Below the pieces are notes generated by a model. The model had not been told where the DNA came from, made no database searches, and was given only the letters and a program-made list of their open reading frames with translations. Below are positions 18,397 through 27,392 of a DNA stretch of 64,000 bases, piece by piece. A program made the translations under genes and the position numbers. Every line of letters begins with the position of its first letter. The stretch's first letter is position 1. The DNA comes from Chloroflexus aurantiacus J-10-fl (GTDB lineage Bacteria > Chloroflexota > Chloroflexia > Chloroflexales > Chloroflexaceae): positions 620,001 to 684,000 of the forward strand of contig NC_010175.1 in the NCBI RefSeq assembly GCF_000018865.1. The letters are read 5' to 3'.

Positions 18397-19827
18397 TCAC
18401 TCCCCATTCGCCGCATCGTTACCCAATATCACCACAATATCGGCCTGACTGCTGATGCCCGGCGGTGAACCAACGACCAGATCAGCACCGAGTAGTTGGG
18501 CAAGCCGACGTGCAGTGAAAGGGGTGTTCCCAATTTGATATACGACGGTACGCGGGTACTCCCCAGGTGGTGCATCAGCCGGTGAGAGGAGTGTAAAACC
18601 GTTTGCCGCCAGCTTTTCGCTGGTACGACGGGCCAGCCCTACCACCCCGGCCCCGTTAAACACCTGCACCTGCGCCTGTTCGCTTGCCTCTCCGGGTGGC
18701 GTCAGCCAGCGCGTGACCAATGCCGCCACATCGTTAGCATCCCAGATCAGGTTAGAGCCATTTGTCTGCACTGCGACGGTTCCCGGTTCAATCCGATAAC
18801 GTCCGATCAGGGCCGGATCGAGATTTGCTGCGATCCGTGCTACTGCCAGCAATGTATCAACATTCGCTATCGGCAGAGTCGTGACTATTGCCGGTGTCTC
18901 ACCATCCTGCGTGATCGCGTCACGTAAGCGCGGGATCAGGAGGATGCGCTCAAACCAGTTACGCTGCTGTATCTCCTGGACGATAGCCTGCACCACCTGT
19001 TGCTGGCGCTCGGTGCGGCCAAAATCACTATCAGCATGACGGGTGCGAGCGTAGATGAGTGCCCGTGCGCCATCCATTCGTTGAGGGCCGGGTTCAAACT
19101 CAACCCGCATGACTCCGTAGTCAGGAGTCGGATACGCCTCATCAACAATCCGCCGCGGCACATCAATCGTAATCCCGCCGAGTGCATCAATCAGGGCAGC
19201 AAAGCCGTCGAAGTCAACCTGCACGACGTAATCAACCCGCATGCCGCGCTGATCAAAATTGAGGAAGCGACTCACGGTGTCGGCAGCGTAGGCCATACCG
19301 GCCTGTTCCGGTGTCACCCCATCGCCGTACAGTTCGGTAGCATGTCGATACCCGTAAGCGTAAGCAGCGTTGATCTTGCTGGGACCAAGCTCATCCAGTT
19401 CAACCTGCGTATCGCGTGGAATCGAAAGTAAGTTAACCCAACCCCCCATCCCGTCAAACCGGATCAGCATCAAGGTATCACTACGCACTCCCTCTTCTGG
19501 GCGGTCACGCCGGATATCAACCCCGACAACCAGAATATTCGCGCCAAGTAATGGTGAAGAGAGTGCCGGGCCACGGGGATCAGACACCACAACACGCTGC
19601 GCCAGTTGCCAGACCTGCCAGTAGCCAAGGCCGATCACCAGGATGATTATCGTCATCAGCCCCAGAAGTATCCGGCCCAGCGCCCAGCGTCGTCGCGGTG
19701 GGGTAGATGGAGAACCGGATGGTGCATTCAGGCGACGCATCACCCGGGTTTCGCCGGTGTAAGGAGTGCCACCACGAGGTGTAACATATTGTCCATTTGA
19801 TGGTTTGTCTGGCATACGATTGCTCAC
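18397..19827 (-). CDS. LytR-CpsA-Psr (LCP) family protein with LytR_C domain
   Basis: 476 residues. A short cytoplasmic tail is followed by one membrane helix (about 50-75), the external LCP domain (about 95-300) with NILVVGVDIRRD, SDTLMLIRFD, SIPRDTQV and the Arg-rich ARTRHADSDFGRTERQQ loop, and a LytR_C domain (about 385-475) with QVFNGAGVVGLA. LCP enzymes transfer undecaprenyl-linked glycopolymers onto peptidoglycan or other acceptors. GTG 19827 (GAAGAAA upstream) and ATG 19815 are possible starts. The gene is alone, divergent from the pentose phosphate operon. Confidence 0.9.
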   Translation of the reverse strand: MSNRMPDKPSNGQYVTPRGGTPYTGETRVMRRLNAPSGSPSTPPRRRWALGRILLGLMTIIILVIGLGYWQVWQLAQRVVVSDPRGPALSSPLLGANILVVGVDIRRDRPEEGVRSDTLMLIRFDGMGGWVNLLSIPRDTQVELDELGPSKINAAYAYGYRHATELYGDGVTPEQAGMAYAADTVSRFLNFDQRGMRVDYVVQVDFDGFAALIDALGGITIDVPRRIVDEAYPTPDYGVMRVEFEPGPQRMDGARALIYARTRHADSDFGRTERQQQVVQAIVQEIQQRNWFERILLIPRLRDAITQDGETPAIVTTLPIANVDTLLAVARIAANLDPALIGRYRIEPGTVAVQTNGSNLIWDANDVAALVTRWLTPPGEASEQAQVQVFNGAGVVGLARRTSEKLAANGFTLLSPADAPPGEYPRTVVYQIGNTPFTARRLAQLLGADLVVGSPPGISSQADIVVILGNDAANGE

Positions 19828-20247
19828 GTAATATATTTTCTTCGCTCAATAATACGTGATAGTGATTTCGGATACATCAGACCGGAGTATAATGCCTGTG
19901 CAATAACAATTTGCAGCGAGTACTGATGTAGGAGCTTCCCGGGAAACAGTATTTACCAGGTCACGTTTTTGAGCTATACATTGCGCCAGGGAATGCTCTT
20001 CATTGTTGAGCCTCGCAGGGACTGGAAAAGATGACCGGCGTCAATTCCTGTTGGATAAACACTGACCACCGATGGATCGCTACATCTAGCAGGTTATTTT
20101 AGGACACATGTTCAATGTGGTCAACGTTCGCCGTAATATCGGAAAACCGCTCGCTTCAGTGTTGTGACCGATCACTGATATAGTGTGGCGCGTACTAACC
20201 TTAATCTCGGTCAATTGAATGAGATTGAAGCATGTGAGGAGCACATC
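19828..20247. other. Divergent intergenic region before gnd
   Basis: 420 bases between the LCP gene and gnd. It must carry the promoters for both. I see no riboswitch fold or clear box pair. The leader just before gnd carries the GAGGAGC ribosome site. Confidence 0.4.
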
Positions 20248-21150
20248 ATGGAAGTAGGTTTGATCGGACTTGGTCGGATGGGCGCGAACATGGCAATTCG
20301 CTTGCGGCGCGGCGGTCATCGGGTGATTGTATATAACCGGACGGTGGCCAAAGCGCGCGAACTGGCGGCAGAACACGATTTGATCGCAGCCGAAGAGCTG
20401 TCCGACCTGGTAGCAATGCTCACCCCACCGCGTGTTGTCTGGTTGATGCTACCGGCTGGTAGCGCAACTGATGAGCATCTGGCAGCCCTAACCCCGCTCC
20501 TGACGCCGGGAGATATTGTGATCGACGGTGCCAACAACAACTATAAAGCCAGCATCGCTCATGCCGAACAGTTGACAGCCCAGGGGCTGCGCTTCCTCGA
20601 TATCGGGGTAAGTGGTGGTATCTGGGGTTTGCAAATCGGCTACTGCCTGATGGTCGGCGGTGACGAAGAAACCTTCCACTACGTTGAGCCACTCTTGCAA
20701 ACGCTCGCGCCACCAGAGGGATACCTCCTCTGTGGGCCGCATGGTGCCGGACACTTCGTCAAAATGATCCACAACGGCATTGAATACGGTATGATGCAAG
20801 CGTATGCCGAAGGTTTTGAAATCTTGCGCCAGTCCCGCTACGATTTCGACCTCGCCAAAATCAGTCATCTCTGGAACCAGGGCAGTGTCGTTCGTTCGTG
20901 GTTGCTGGAATTAGCCGAACGTGCGTTCACAGCCGATGCCGATCTGTCCAGTATCCGGGGCTATGTTGAAGACAGTGGTGAAGGGCGCTGGACAGTTCAG
21001 GAGAGCATCGATCTCGATGTACCGGCACCAATTATCACCCTGTCGTTACAGATGCGTTTCCGTTCACGGCAAGAAGACAGCTTCAGCATGAAGGTGCTGG
21101 CCGCTTTGCGCCAGCAGTTTGGTGGCCACGCCGTCAAGAAGGTGGAGTAG
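20248..21150 (+). CDS. gnd: 6-phosphogluconate dehydrogenase, short (YqeC/GndA-like) form
   Basis: About 300 residues, the short bacterial form rather than the 470-residue form. It oxidatively decarboxylates 6-phosphogluconate to ribulose 5-phosphate. The Rossmann start is GLIGLGRMGANMA with YNRT, the substrate loop is DIGVSGGIWGLQIGYCLMVGG and the catalytic lysine region is GHFVKMIHNGIEYG. The frame is open from 20185, but ATG 20248 has GAGGAGC upstream and begins the nucleotide-binding strand. First gene of gnd-zwf-opcA; zwf starts seven bases after its stop. Confidence 0.94.
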   Translation: MEVGLIGLGRMGANMAIRLRRGGHRVIVYNRTVAKARELAAEHDLIAAEELSDLVAMLTPPRVVWLMLPAGSATDEHLAALTPLLTPGDIVIDGANNNYKASIAHAEQLTAQGLRFLDIGVSGGIWGLQIGYCLMVGGDEETFHYVEPLLQTLAPPEGYLLCGPHGAGHFVKMIHNGIEYGMMQAYAEGFEILRQSRYDFDLAKISHLWNQGSVVRSWLLELAERAFTADADLSSIRGYVEDSGEGRWTVQESIDLDVPAPIITLSLQMRFRSRQEDSFSMKVLAALRQQFGGHAVKKVE

Positions 21151-21156
21151 ATCAAC

Positions 21157-22677
21157 GTGACAACCAATGTCCTGGACAATCCGCTCCGGGCCGGACTACG
21201 GATAGGGCGTACCCCTGAACCCTGTACAATGGTCATCTTCGGCGCCAGTGGTGACCTGACCAGTCGCAAACTGGTGCCGGCCCTCTACAATCTGGCCCGT
21301 GAGCGCCGCCTGCCTGGCGGCTTCTCAGTCGTGGGGTTTGCCCGTCGCGATTGGACAGACGAAACATTCCGCGAACTGTTGCGCGAAGCGGTTAATGCCA
21401 ATTCACGCTCTGGCGCAGTTGATCCAGATTTATGGGCAAGTTTTGCGCAAGGCATTCAATATCATCGCGGTAGTTTTGACGATGCAGATGCCTATACCCG
21501 TCTGGCCGAACGACTGGCAACTATCGATGCCGAGCGTGGGACCGGCGGGAATAGAGTCTTTTACCTGGCGACCCCTCCTGAAGCCTACCCAACCATCATC
21601 GCCCAACTAGGCGCGCATGGTCTGGCGCATTCGCATGGTTGGACGCGGATCATTATCGAAAAGCCGTTTGGGCACGATCTGAACAGTGCCCAGGCACTCA
21701 ATGCCGAGGTTTTGTCGGTCTTCAGCGAAGATCAGGTCTATCGCATTGACCACTATCTCGGCAAAGAGACGGTGCAAAATATCTTGATTTTTCGCTTTGC
21801 GAACGGCATCTTCGAGCCGATCTGGAATCGGAGCCATATTGACCATGTCCAGATCACGGTTGCCGAAACCATCGGGGTTGAAGATCGCGGCGGCTATTAC
21901 GACACCTCAGGTGCGTTGCGCGACATGATCCAGAACCACCTGATGCAATTGCTGTGTCTGGTGGCCATGGAACCGCCGGCAGTCTATGATGCCGATGCAG
22001 TTCGTGACGAAAAGGTGAAGGTGCTGCGCGCAATCCGGCCATTGTCGGTCAATGATACGGTACGTGGTCAGTACGGGCCGGGTAGTGCCAATGGCCGACC
22101 GGTGCGGGGGTATCGGGAAGAGAAGGGGGTTTCGCCAACTTCACAGACCGAAACCTACGTCGCCCTGAAACTCTTCATCGACAACTGGCGCTGGGCCGGG
22201 GTGCCATTCTATCTACGCAGTGGCAAGCGACTCCCGCGTCGGGTAAGCGAGATTGCGATCCAGTTCAAAGCGGCACCGACAATGATCTTTGCCGATACGC
22301 CACTGAACGATCTTGAACCCAACGTCTTGGCGATGAAGATTCAACCCGATGAAGGCATCTCGCTGAAATTCAGTTCAAAGGTGCCGGGTCAACCACAAAT
22401 CCGTCCGGTCACTATGGATTTCCGCTACGGTGCCTCGTTTGGGGTCACCTCGCCCGAAGCCTACGAACGCCTCTTGCTCGATTGTATGCTCGGCGATGGT
22501 ACACTGTTCACGCGACGCGATGAGGTCGAGACCAGTTGGGCATTGTTAACCCCTATTTTGCGCGACTGGGCCGAAGGTCCGCCACAACCGTTTCCCAATT
22601 ACGAGGCGGGGAGTTGGGGACCCGCCGCAGCCGATGAATTTATCGCTCGCGATGGCCGATTCTGGCGGCGATTGTGA
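21157..22677 (+). CDS. zwf: Glucose-6-phosphate 1-dehydrogenase
   Basis: 506 residues, full length. It oxidises glucose 6-phosphate to 6-phosphogluconolactone and makes NADPH, the entry to the oxidative pentose phosphate path. Visible are the NADP-binding [18 protein letters not shown] and the active site [13 protein letters not shown]. The start is GTG at 21157, with GGTGGAG upstream at the end of gnd. No lactonase gene follows; the next gene is opcA. Confidence 0.96.
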   Translation: MTTNVLDNPLRAGLRIGRTPEPCTMVIFGASGDLTSRKLVPALYNLARERRLPGGFSVVGFARRDWTDETFRELLREAVNANSRSGAVDPDLWASFAQGIQYHRGSFDDADAYTRLAERLATIDAERGTGGNRVFYLATPPEAYPTIIAQLGAHGLAHSHGWTRIIIEKPFGHDLNSAQALNAEVLSVFSEDQVYRIDHYLGKETVQNILIFRFANGIFEPIWNRSHIDHVQITVAETIGVEDRGGYYDTSGALRDMIQNHLMQLLCLVAMEPPAVYDADAVRDEKVKVLRAIRPLSVNDTVRGQYGPGSANGRPVRGYREEKGVSPTSQTETYVALKLFIDNWRWAGVPFYLRSGKRLPRRVSEIAIQFKAAPTMIFADTPLNDLEPNVLAMKIQPDEGISLKFSSKVPGQPQIRPVTMDFRYGASFGVTSPEAYERLLLDCMLGDGTLFTRRDEVETSWALLTPILRDWAEGPPQPFPNYEAGSWGPAAADEFIARDGRFWRRL

Positions 22678-22691
22678 CATGGTGGAAAACT

Positions 22692-23846
22692 ATGAGTGAG
22701 GTGGCAATCGATATCAGCGCCATCGAGCGTGAATTACGCCAGATGTGGCAAGAGCAGGCCAACCATCCCGACGCCGGTGGCCAGGCAGTGATACGGGCGC
22801 TGACAGTCAACCTGATCGTGCGCGCACCAGATGATTCCTGGGCCGAACAGATACTGGCAGTAGCGCCAGAACTGACGGCACAGCATCCCAATCGTACCGT
22901 TGTGGTTATCGACCAGCCCGGCACACCACCAATGTTGCAAGCCAATGTCCAGGCCCTCTGCACACTCACGAATGCCGGATGTCCTCAGGTGTGCGGTGAG
23001 CAGATCACAATTCACTCCCGTGGCACCCCAGCCGGTCAATTGTCCGGCATCGTCCTGCCCTTACTGGTTCCCGATCTACCGGTGGTGCTATGGGCACCCG
23101 GGCCTCAGCCACTGGCTCAGCCATTGATCCAACGCCTGTATCGGCTATGTGATCGGCTGATTGTTGACTCAACCACCTTTGCCGATCCGATTGCAGAACT
23201 GGCCGATCTGGCAATCTTTGAACAACGGGCAAACGGAGCACCGGCGGTGAGTGATCTGGGATGGACACGACTGACACCGTGGCGTGAGTTAACGGCTCAG
23301 TTCTTTGACACCCGATCATTTCTGCCCCATCTGCATCGGATTGATGAGATCGAGATAGAGTATGCTGCCGATGCAGTAGCGAATCCGGTAGCCGCCCTGC
23401 TATTCGTAGGCTGGCTGGCCAGTTGTCTAAAGTGGACGCCACTTAAAGATGCGGTTGGAATTGAAGGCGATAGTATCCGACTCTACCTGCGCCGACCGGC
23501 GGTTGGGGTTGGCCCGGCGGCCATTCGGCTGGTGAGTGTTACCATTCGCCCCGCGCCAGATCGACACGGTGAAGGGCTACAACGGATCAGCTTGCGGGCC
23601 ATTGATAATCAACGGGCCGAGTTTGTCGTTGAGGCAACTGATGATGCCGGTCATGCCTGTACGCGGGCAACGATTGCCGGTGCCAGCCCTATTGAACGCA
23701 CCGCAAAGATTGATCATGCAACGCTGGCCGATCTCTTAAGTAGTGAACTGCGCCTGCTGAGTAGAGACCGCACCTTTGCCGCAGCACTCGGTCTGGCCGG
23801 CGGCCTGGCCCGTCGTTTGGTCAATCGTAATAACACTGCGCATTGA
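22692..23846 (+). CDS. opcA: Glucose-6-phosphate dehydrogenase assembly protein OpcA
   Basis: About 384 residues. OpcA is an allosteric activator and assembly factor for Zwf in cyanobacteria and actinobacteria. The order zwf-opcA is the usual one and the protein has the family's LPLLVPDLPVVLWAPG segment and DRLIVDSTTF motif. The frame begins at a GTG inside the zwf stop, but ATG 22692 with GGTGGAAA upstream is the better start. Cyanobacterial OpcA mediates redox control through cysteines; the equivalent cysteines cannot be judged here. Confidence 0.9.
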   Translation: MSEVAIDISAIERELRQMWQEQANHPDAGGQAVIRALTVNLIVRAPDDSWAEQILAVAPELTAQHPNRTVVVIDQPGTPPMLQANVQALCTLTNAGCPQVCGEQITIHSRGTPAGQLSGIVLPLLVPDLPVVLWAPGPQPLAQPLIQRLYRLCDRLIVDSTTFADPIAELADLAIFEQRANGAPAVSDLGWTRLTPWRELTAQFFDTRSFLPHLHRIDEIEIEYAADAVANPVAALLFVGWLASCLKWTPLKDAVGIEGDSIRLYLRRPAVGVGPAAIRLVSVTIRPAPDRHGEGLQRISLRAIDNQRAEFVVEATDDAGHACTRATIAGASPIERTAKIDHATLADLLSSELRLLSRDRTFAAALGLAGGLARRLVNRNNTAH

Positions 23847-23955
23847 CGAGACGACCTCGGCTATCGGTCGGTCCAATTGGTACAGTAGACAAGATATATG
23901 GGGCGTTGATCTTCAACATCTAGCCGAAACAACCTGCTGGAACAGGTGGAAGTAG

Positions 23956-24188
23956 TATCTTAACCCAAGTTGCTACCTTTATCACCACAGAGGACACAGA
24001 GGATGGGCATAACTCGAGTTACTACCGTAAGGCATGATGTAGCGCGTTGATGGGAACTGGCTGCTATCCACATGGTTCATTCAGTTCAATCACACTGCAT
24101 GGTGTTGTGCTTAGGGTTGTGCTGTTCATTATAGCAGTCAGTTCCACGTGGCCTGCTCATAGCGTAGGTAGCAACTTGAGTTATCTTA
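23956..24188. mobile_element. MITE-like inverted-repeat element, copy B
   Basis: Ends carry the same inverted repeat as the element at 13848-14179: TAACCCAAGTTGCTACC on the left and GGTAGCAACTTGAGTTA on the right. A second left-type end, ATAACTCGAGTTACTACC, lies inside at 24009-24026 and pairs with the right end at 16 of 18 bases, so the unit may be 24009-24184 with a fragment next to it. The interior encodes the short hydrophobic peptide listed separately. No transposase is seen. Confidence 0.5.
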
Positions 24189-24244
24189 TCCATTATGGGT
24201 TTGGGGATAGTGTAAACCCTTCTGGAGAGTATAGATACGCATAA
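24050..24244 (+). CDS. Possible small hydrophobic peptide encoded in the repeat
   Basis: 64 residues from ATG 24050, with one hydrophobic segment RVVLFIIAV followed by WPAHSV. The minus-strand frame at about 13975-13847 in repeat copy A aligns with it over 43 codons without a gap (shared TGC, TLH, RVVL, IIA, WPAHSV and NL.Y). About half of the changed codons in the best-aligned 32 differ only at the third, silent base, which suggests selection on the peptide. There is no clear ribosome site, and copy A has no stop before malF, so the status is uncertain. Confidence 0.35.
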   Translation: MGTGCYPHGSFSSITLHGVVLRVVLFIIAVSSTWPAHSVGSNLSYLIHYGFGDSVNPSGEYRYA

Positions 24245-24269
24245 TTGCATAGAAGCCAGGATCAAACCG

Positions 24270-24638
24270 ATGTTTCCTTTCACTGAACTTATCTTCAGCC
24301 CAATAGGCGTAGGATTACTGGTTCTGATGTTACTGTTAGAATGGCTAACTCTTGTCCAGATCAAGTGGCAACCACTGTTTCGTGCGTTAGGAGATGCGGC
24401 TATCGCCAGCACGGTTTCCGCAATCGTCACCTTATTGCTTGGTCAACTGTTGCTGGCGCTGGTCAATCCGCTGGCCGTTATCGTAGCGGCTTTTGCGCTG
24501 GCGGTAGCAGTTGAAGGCTTTGTGTTTATGCTGATCCGCAAACGCAAAGCAGCCGCGAGTTATATGGCAGCATTGGTCGCCAATACCGTGTCGTTCATTT
24601 TCTTCCTTATCTTCTATCTATCGTTCCTGGTGATGTGA
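24270..24638 (+). CDS. Small four-helix membrane protein, unknown function
   Basis: 122 residues, almost entirely hydrophobic, with about three to four membrane helices (about 7-25, 42-65, 68-90 and 100-120) and a basic loop IRKRKAA near residue 90. I do not recognise the family. The start ATG 24270 has AGGATCAAACCG upstream, a weak ribosome site. It lies between two copies (24050 and 24662) of the dispersed repeat, which is odd and may mean it arrived with it. Confidence 0.6.
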   Translation: MFPFTELIFSPIGVGLLVLMLLLEWLTLVQIKWQPLFRALGDAAIASTVSAIVTLLLGQLLLALVNPLAVIVAAFALAVAVEGFVFMLIRKRKAAASYMAALVANTVSFIFFLIFYLSFLVM

Positions 24639-24661
24639 TAAACACTAGAAGTTGTGCGTCC

Positions 24662-24770
24662 GTGGGAACTGGCTGCTACCCACATCGTCATGCGGTTGCA
24701 CTGCACGGTGTTGAGCATCAACGTCGTGCTATTCATCCTGGCAGTCAGCCTCCGAGGCCTGTTCACAGTA
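24662..24770 (+). repeat. Degenerate third copy (C) of the dispersed repeat
   Basis: From GGGAACTGGCTGCTACCCAC onward it follows copy B closely (shared CACTGCACGGTGTTG, GTCGTGCTATTCAT, GGCAGTCAGC). Relative to B it has a six-base in-frame loss and then one-base shifts, so it no longer encodes the peptide. It runs into the hairpin at 24764-24800 and lacks the right inverted end. The rest of the 24639-25023 gap shows nothing else. Confidence 0.55.
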
Positions 24771-24800
24771 GGGGCGGGTTCTAAACTCGCCCCTACTGTG
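24764..24800. terminator. 17-bp hairpin between convergent genes
   Basis: CACAGTAGGGGCGGGTT pairs with AACTCGCCCCTACTGTG around a three-base loop; the one non-Watson-Crick position is a G-T wobble. It lies between the plus-strand membrane protein gene and the minus-strand adenosine deaminase gene. No T-run follows on either side. It resembles other GTAG...CTAC palindromes in the window. Confidence 0.55.
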
Positions 24801-25023
24801 TCCATCACATTGTCACCGCGATGGATTATTCATGATGTCGTTGCGGCAGAAAAAGCGGGAGGGCGAGAGAACACGTGTTGGATCGCATGGAATTATGAAA
24901 GTGATCAAATGCCGTATCCATACCAGTGCGATGCGCGCCCACCGTCGAGCATGGTAGGTGCAGAAATCACCCTTCCGCACGCCAGACAACGCAATCTCCG
25001 GGATGCTACGGTCAGGCATGCCG

Positions 25024-26064
25024 CTACACCCCCAACGCTGCACGCAATCGCTGCTGTTCCTGAGCGACGGTTGTCAGCAGCGCATCACGCTCTGCCGGTG
25101 ACAAGAATGTGGCCCGGACAGCCGTGAGCGTCATACGGCAAAAATCATCCGCCGTGAAGCCGAAATGGTGAGCGATCCGCCGAAACTCTTCGCTCAGCGT
25201 TGTCTCGAAGAATGTTGGGTCATCAGAATTGATGGTAACCGGCACACCGGCATTGTACAATTGACGCAACGGGTGGGTTTGCCAGGACGTGACAGCTTTC
25301 GTGCGGATATTGCTGCTCGGACAGACATCGAGCACCACGTCACGCTCGGCCAGTGCTTTCAGTAAGAGCGGGTCTTCTACACTGCGAATGCCGTGACCAA
25401 TACGAGAAACCTCCAGTACATCAATTGCCCCCCAAACACTGGCCGGCCCAACAACTTCACCGGCGTGCGCCATCAACCCTAAACCTGCACGACGGGCAGC
25501 CGCAAACAACTCGGCAAACTCTTCCGGCGGATGACCAATTTCATTACCGCCAATCGACCATCCCACCACACCGAGCGAACGACAGGCGATGGCCGTTTCG
25601 AGGATCGGCCAGGCTGCCTCGGCGCCGTATTGTCGGCCATAGTCAAGCACAATCCCAACGTGAGGTCCGCCCTGACGCCTGGCACGCGCAAAACCGGATG
25701 CTGCTCCGGCCAGCGCTTCGCGGAGATCAACGCCCCGCCGAACATGTTGCATCGGCGAAATCATGACTTCAGCGTAAGCCACGTATTGACGGGCCAGGGC
25801 CATTCCCAGCTCAAACGCCAGTAATTCAAAATCCTCACCGGAAACGATGGTTGCCGCCAGGGCCATAAATGTTTCCAGAAAATTGTGAAAATCGTCGTAG
25901 TGGAAGAGGGCAAGCAGTTCTTCTTCGGTCTGCACTGGGAGGGAGATATTATTACGCCGACTCAAAGCCAAAAAGGTCTGCGGCATCACCGCACCTTCCA
26001 GATGAAGATGAAGTTCAACTTTGGGCATACGCTCAATGAACGCCGCCAGTTCAGCCGTCAGCAT
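25024..26064 (-). CDS. add: Adenosine deaminase
   Basis: 346 residues. It converts adenosine to inosine for purine salvage in the cytoplasm. Zinc ligands are in ELHLHLEG (His19, His21); the rest of the active site is in LMAHAGE, IGHGIRSVED and TINSDDPTFF. The SSNIRTKAV and HPLRQLYNAG strings are typical of bacterial Add, although adenine or aminofutalosine deaminases of the same family cannot be fully excluded. The ATG at 26064 follows GGGGGCGAG. It is monocistronic. Confidence 0.88.
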   Translation of the reverse strand: MLTAELAAFIERMPKVELHLHLEGAVMPQTFLALSRRNNISLPVQTEEELLALFHYDDFHNFLETFMALAATIVSGEDFELLAFELGMALARQYVAYAEVMISPMQHVRRGVDLREALAGAASGFARARRQGGPHVGIVLDYGRQYGAEAAWPILETAIACRSLGVVGWSIGGNEIGHPPEEFAELFAAARRAGLGLMAHAGEVVGPASVWGAIDVLEVSRIGHGIRSVEDPLLLKALAERDVVLDVCPSSNIRTKAVTSWQTHPLRQLYNAGVPVTINSDDPTFFETTLSEEFRRIAHHFGFTADDFCRMTLTAVRATFLSPAERDALLTTVAQEQQRLRAALGV

Positions 26065-26432
26065 AATCTCGCCCCCTTTCCAAAACGCAGATGTACGGTA
26101 TTGTACCGGATATTGCAGTGCGACGAAACAACGAAATGAGCAAGTACGTTCTGAAATTCAGCTCATTGATCATCGACAAGCCAGGACGTGGCGCAAACGC
26201 ACATCAGATCTGGGTCAGCAGGGTGAACGATGCGATACGCCCCTGGCAGAGAGTACGGGGGAGCGGAAACACCACTTCCGTCCGCCAGACCGCGCATGGA
26301 AGGTAGCCAATCCGGTGCATGATGATCCCGAATCGCTGCTGTTTCATGCAGGTAGTGGCAGCTTTTGACGATTGACGCGCTCGTGGGGTACAATCAGGCA
26401 AGGTCTGGACTGATGAGGATGTAACGATATCC
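26065..26432. other. Divergent intergenic region add / UbiA-like
   Basis: 368 bases between divergent genes. It should hold both promoters. A short plus-strand frame (26091-26306) has no ribosome site or family features and I do not count it. Nothing else stands out. Confidence 0.4.
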
Positions 26433-27386
26433 ATGAAAAACCTTTCTGGTTCACAATCTATCGAGCGCGTGGCTCCCCTCAGTGCCCGTTCCTTACAGGC
26501 ACTGATCCGCACAATGCGACCACGGCAATGGATCAAAAATATCTTCGTCTTTGCTGCAATTGCTTTTTCGGAAGGACGCCTCTGGTATACCGAGCCTGTT
26601 CAGTTACTGCGGGTTATTGGGGCATTTATCGCTTTTTGTATGGCGGCCAGTGCAATTTACCTGATTAACGATCTGGTAGACATTGAAAAAGACCGTGCCC
26701 ATCCCAAGAAACGCCATCGTCCACTGGCAGCCGGTATTCTTAGTCCCACGCTAGCGATGGTTACTGCGGCAATCCTGATCATCGCAGTTTTTCCGTTTGC
26801 ATTCTGGCTCGATGGTGATCTTGATTTTATGCTGGTATTGGCTATCTATATCGCCGTCCAGGGCTTTCTCTACAGTTACTGGCTAAAGAATGTTGTCATT
26901 TTTGATATTCTGATTATTGCGGCGGGCTTCATTTTACGGGCAGTTGCCGGTGCGGTGGTGATTGATATTGTTATTACACCCTGGCTGATTGTCTGTATGG
27001 GATTGCTGGCCCTCTTCCTCGGCATTGGTAAGCGCCGACACGAGCTAAAATTGCTTGAAGATGGTGCCGGTAATCATCGCCGTATTCTGGACGAATACTC
27101 CATCCCGTTGCTTGATCAGATGCAGGCTATTGTGACTGCCAGTATTGTGATGGCATATAGCATGACGGCTTTCTCGGCACCGGTTGCACCCCAAAAACCG
27201 TTTCCGATGTTGATGATCACCATTCCGTTTGTCGTGTATGCCATCTTTCGTTACCTGTACCTGATCCATCAACGTGACGGTGGAGGTGCACCCGAAGACC
27301 TGGTGTTGCAAGATCGGCCACTGGCCCTGAGTATTGTATTATGGGGCGTCACTGTATTGGGTGTTTTAGTACTGTTTCCATCGTAA
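26433..27386 (+). CDS. UbiA-family prenyltransferase (decaprenyl-phosphate phosphoribosyltransferase-like)
   Basis: 317 residues with about eight membrane helices. The metal/diphosphate motif is NDLVDIEKD (residues 79-87) followed by HPKKRHRP. The N-terminal MRPRQWIKNIFVFA is the hallmark of the subgroup that includes mycobacterial UbiA (Rv3806c), which joins PRPP to decaprenyl phosphate on the way to decaprenyl-phospho-arabinose. A lipid-linked sugar role is therefore more likely than quinone or chlorophyll prenylation. ATG 26433 has GAGGATG upstream. It is followed after six bases by the isopentenyl phosphate kinase gene, suggesting joint prenyl-lipid metabolism. Confidence 0.82.
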   Translation: MKNLSGSQSIERVAPLSARSLQALIRTMRPRQWIKNIFVFAAIAFSEGRLWYTEPVQLLRVIGAFIAFCMAASAIYLINDLVDIEKDRAHPKKRHRPLAAGILSPTLAMVTAAILIIAVFPFAFWLDGDLDFMLVLAIYIAVQGFLYSYWLKNVVIFDILIIAAGFILRAVAGAVVIDIVITPWLIVCMGLLALFLGIGKRRHELKLLEDGAGNHRRILDEYSIPLLDQMQAIVTASIVMAYSMTAFSAPVAPQKPFPMLMITIPFVVYAIFRYLYLIHQRDGGGAPEDLVLQDRPLALSIVLWGVTVLGVLVLFPS

Positions 27387-27392
27387 ACGGCT

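Noticed and set aside
25353-25766. Plus-strand frames inside adenosine deaminase
   Set aside because: Antisense to a complete enzyme with all zinc and catalytic motifs.
26091-26306. 71-residue plus-strand frame in the add / UbiA-like gap
   Set aside because: No ribosome site, no recognisable content; more likely promoter region for the divergent genes.
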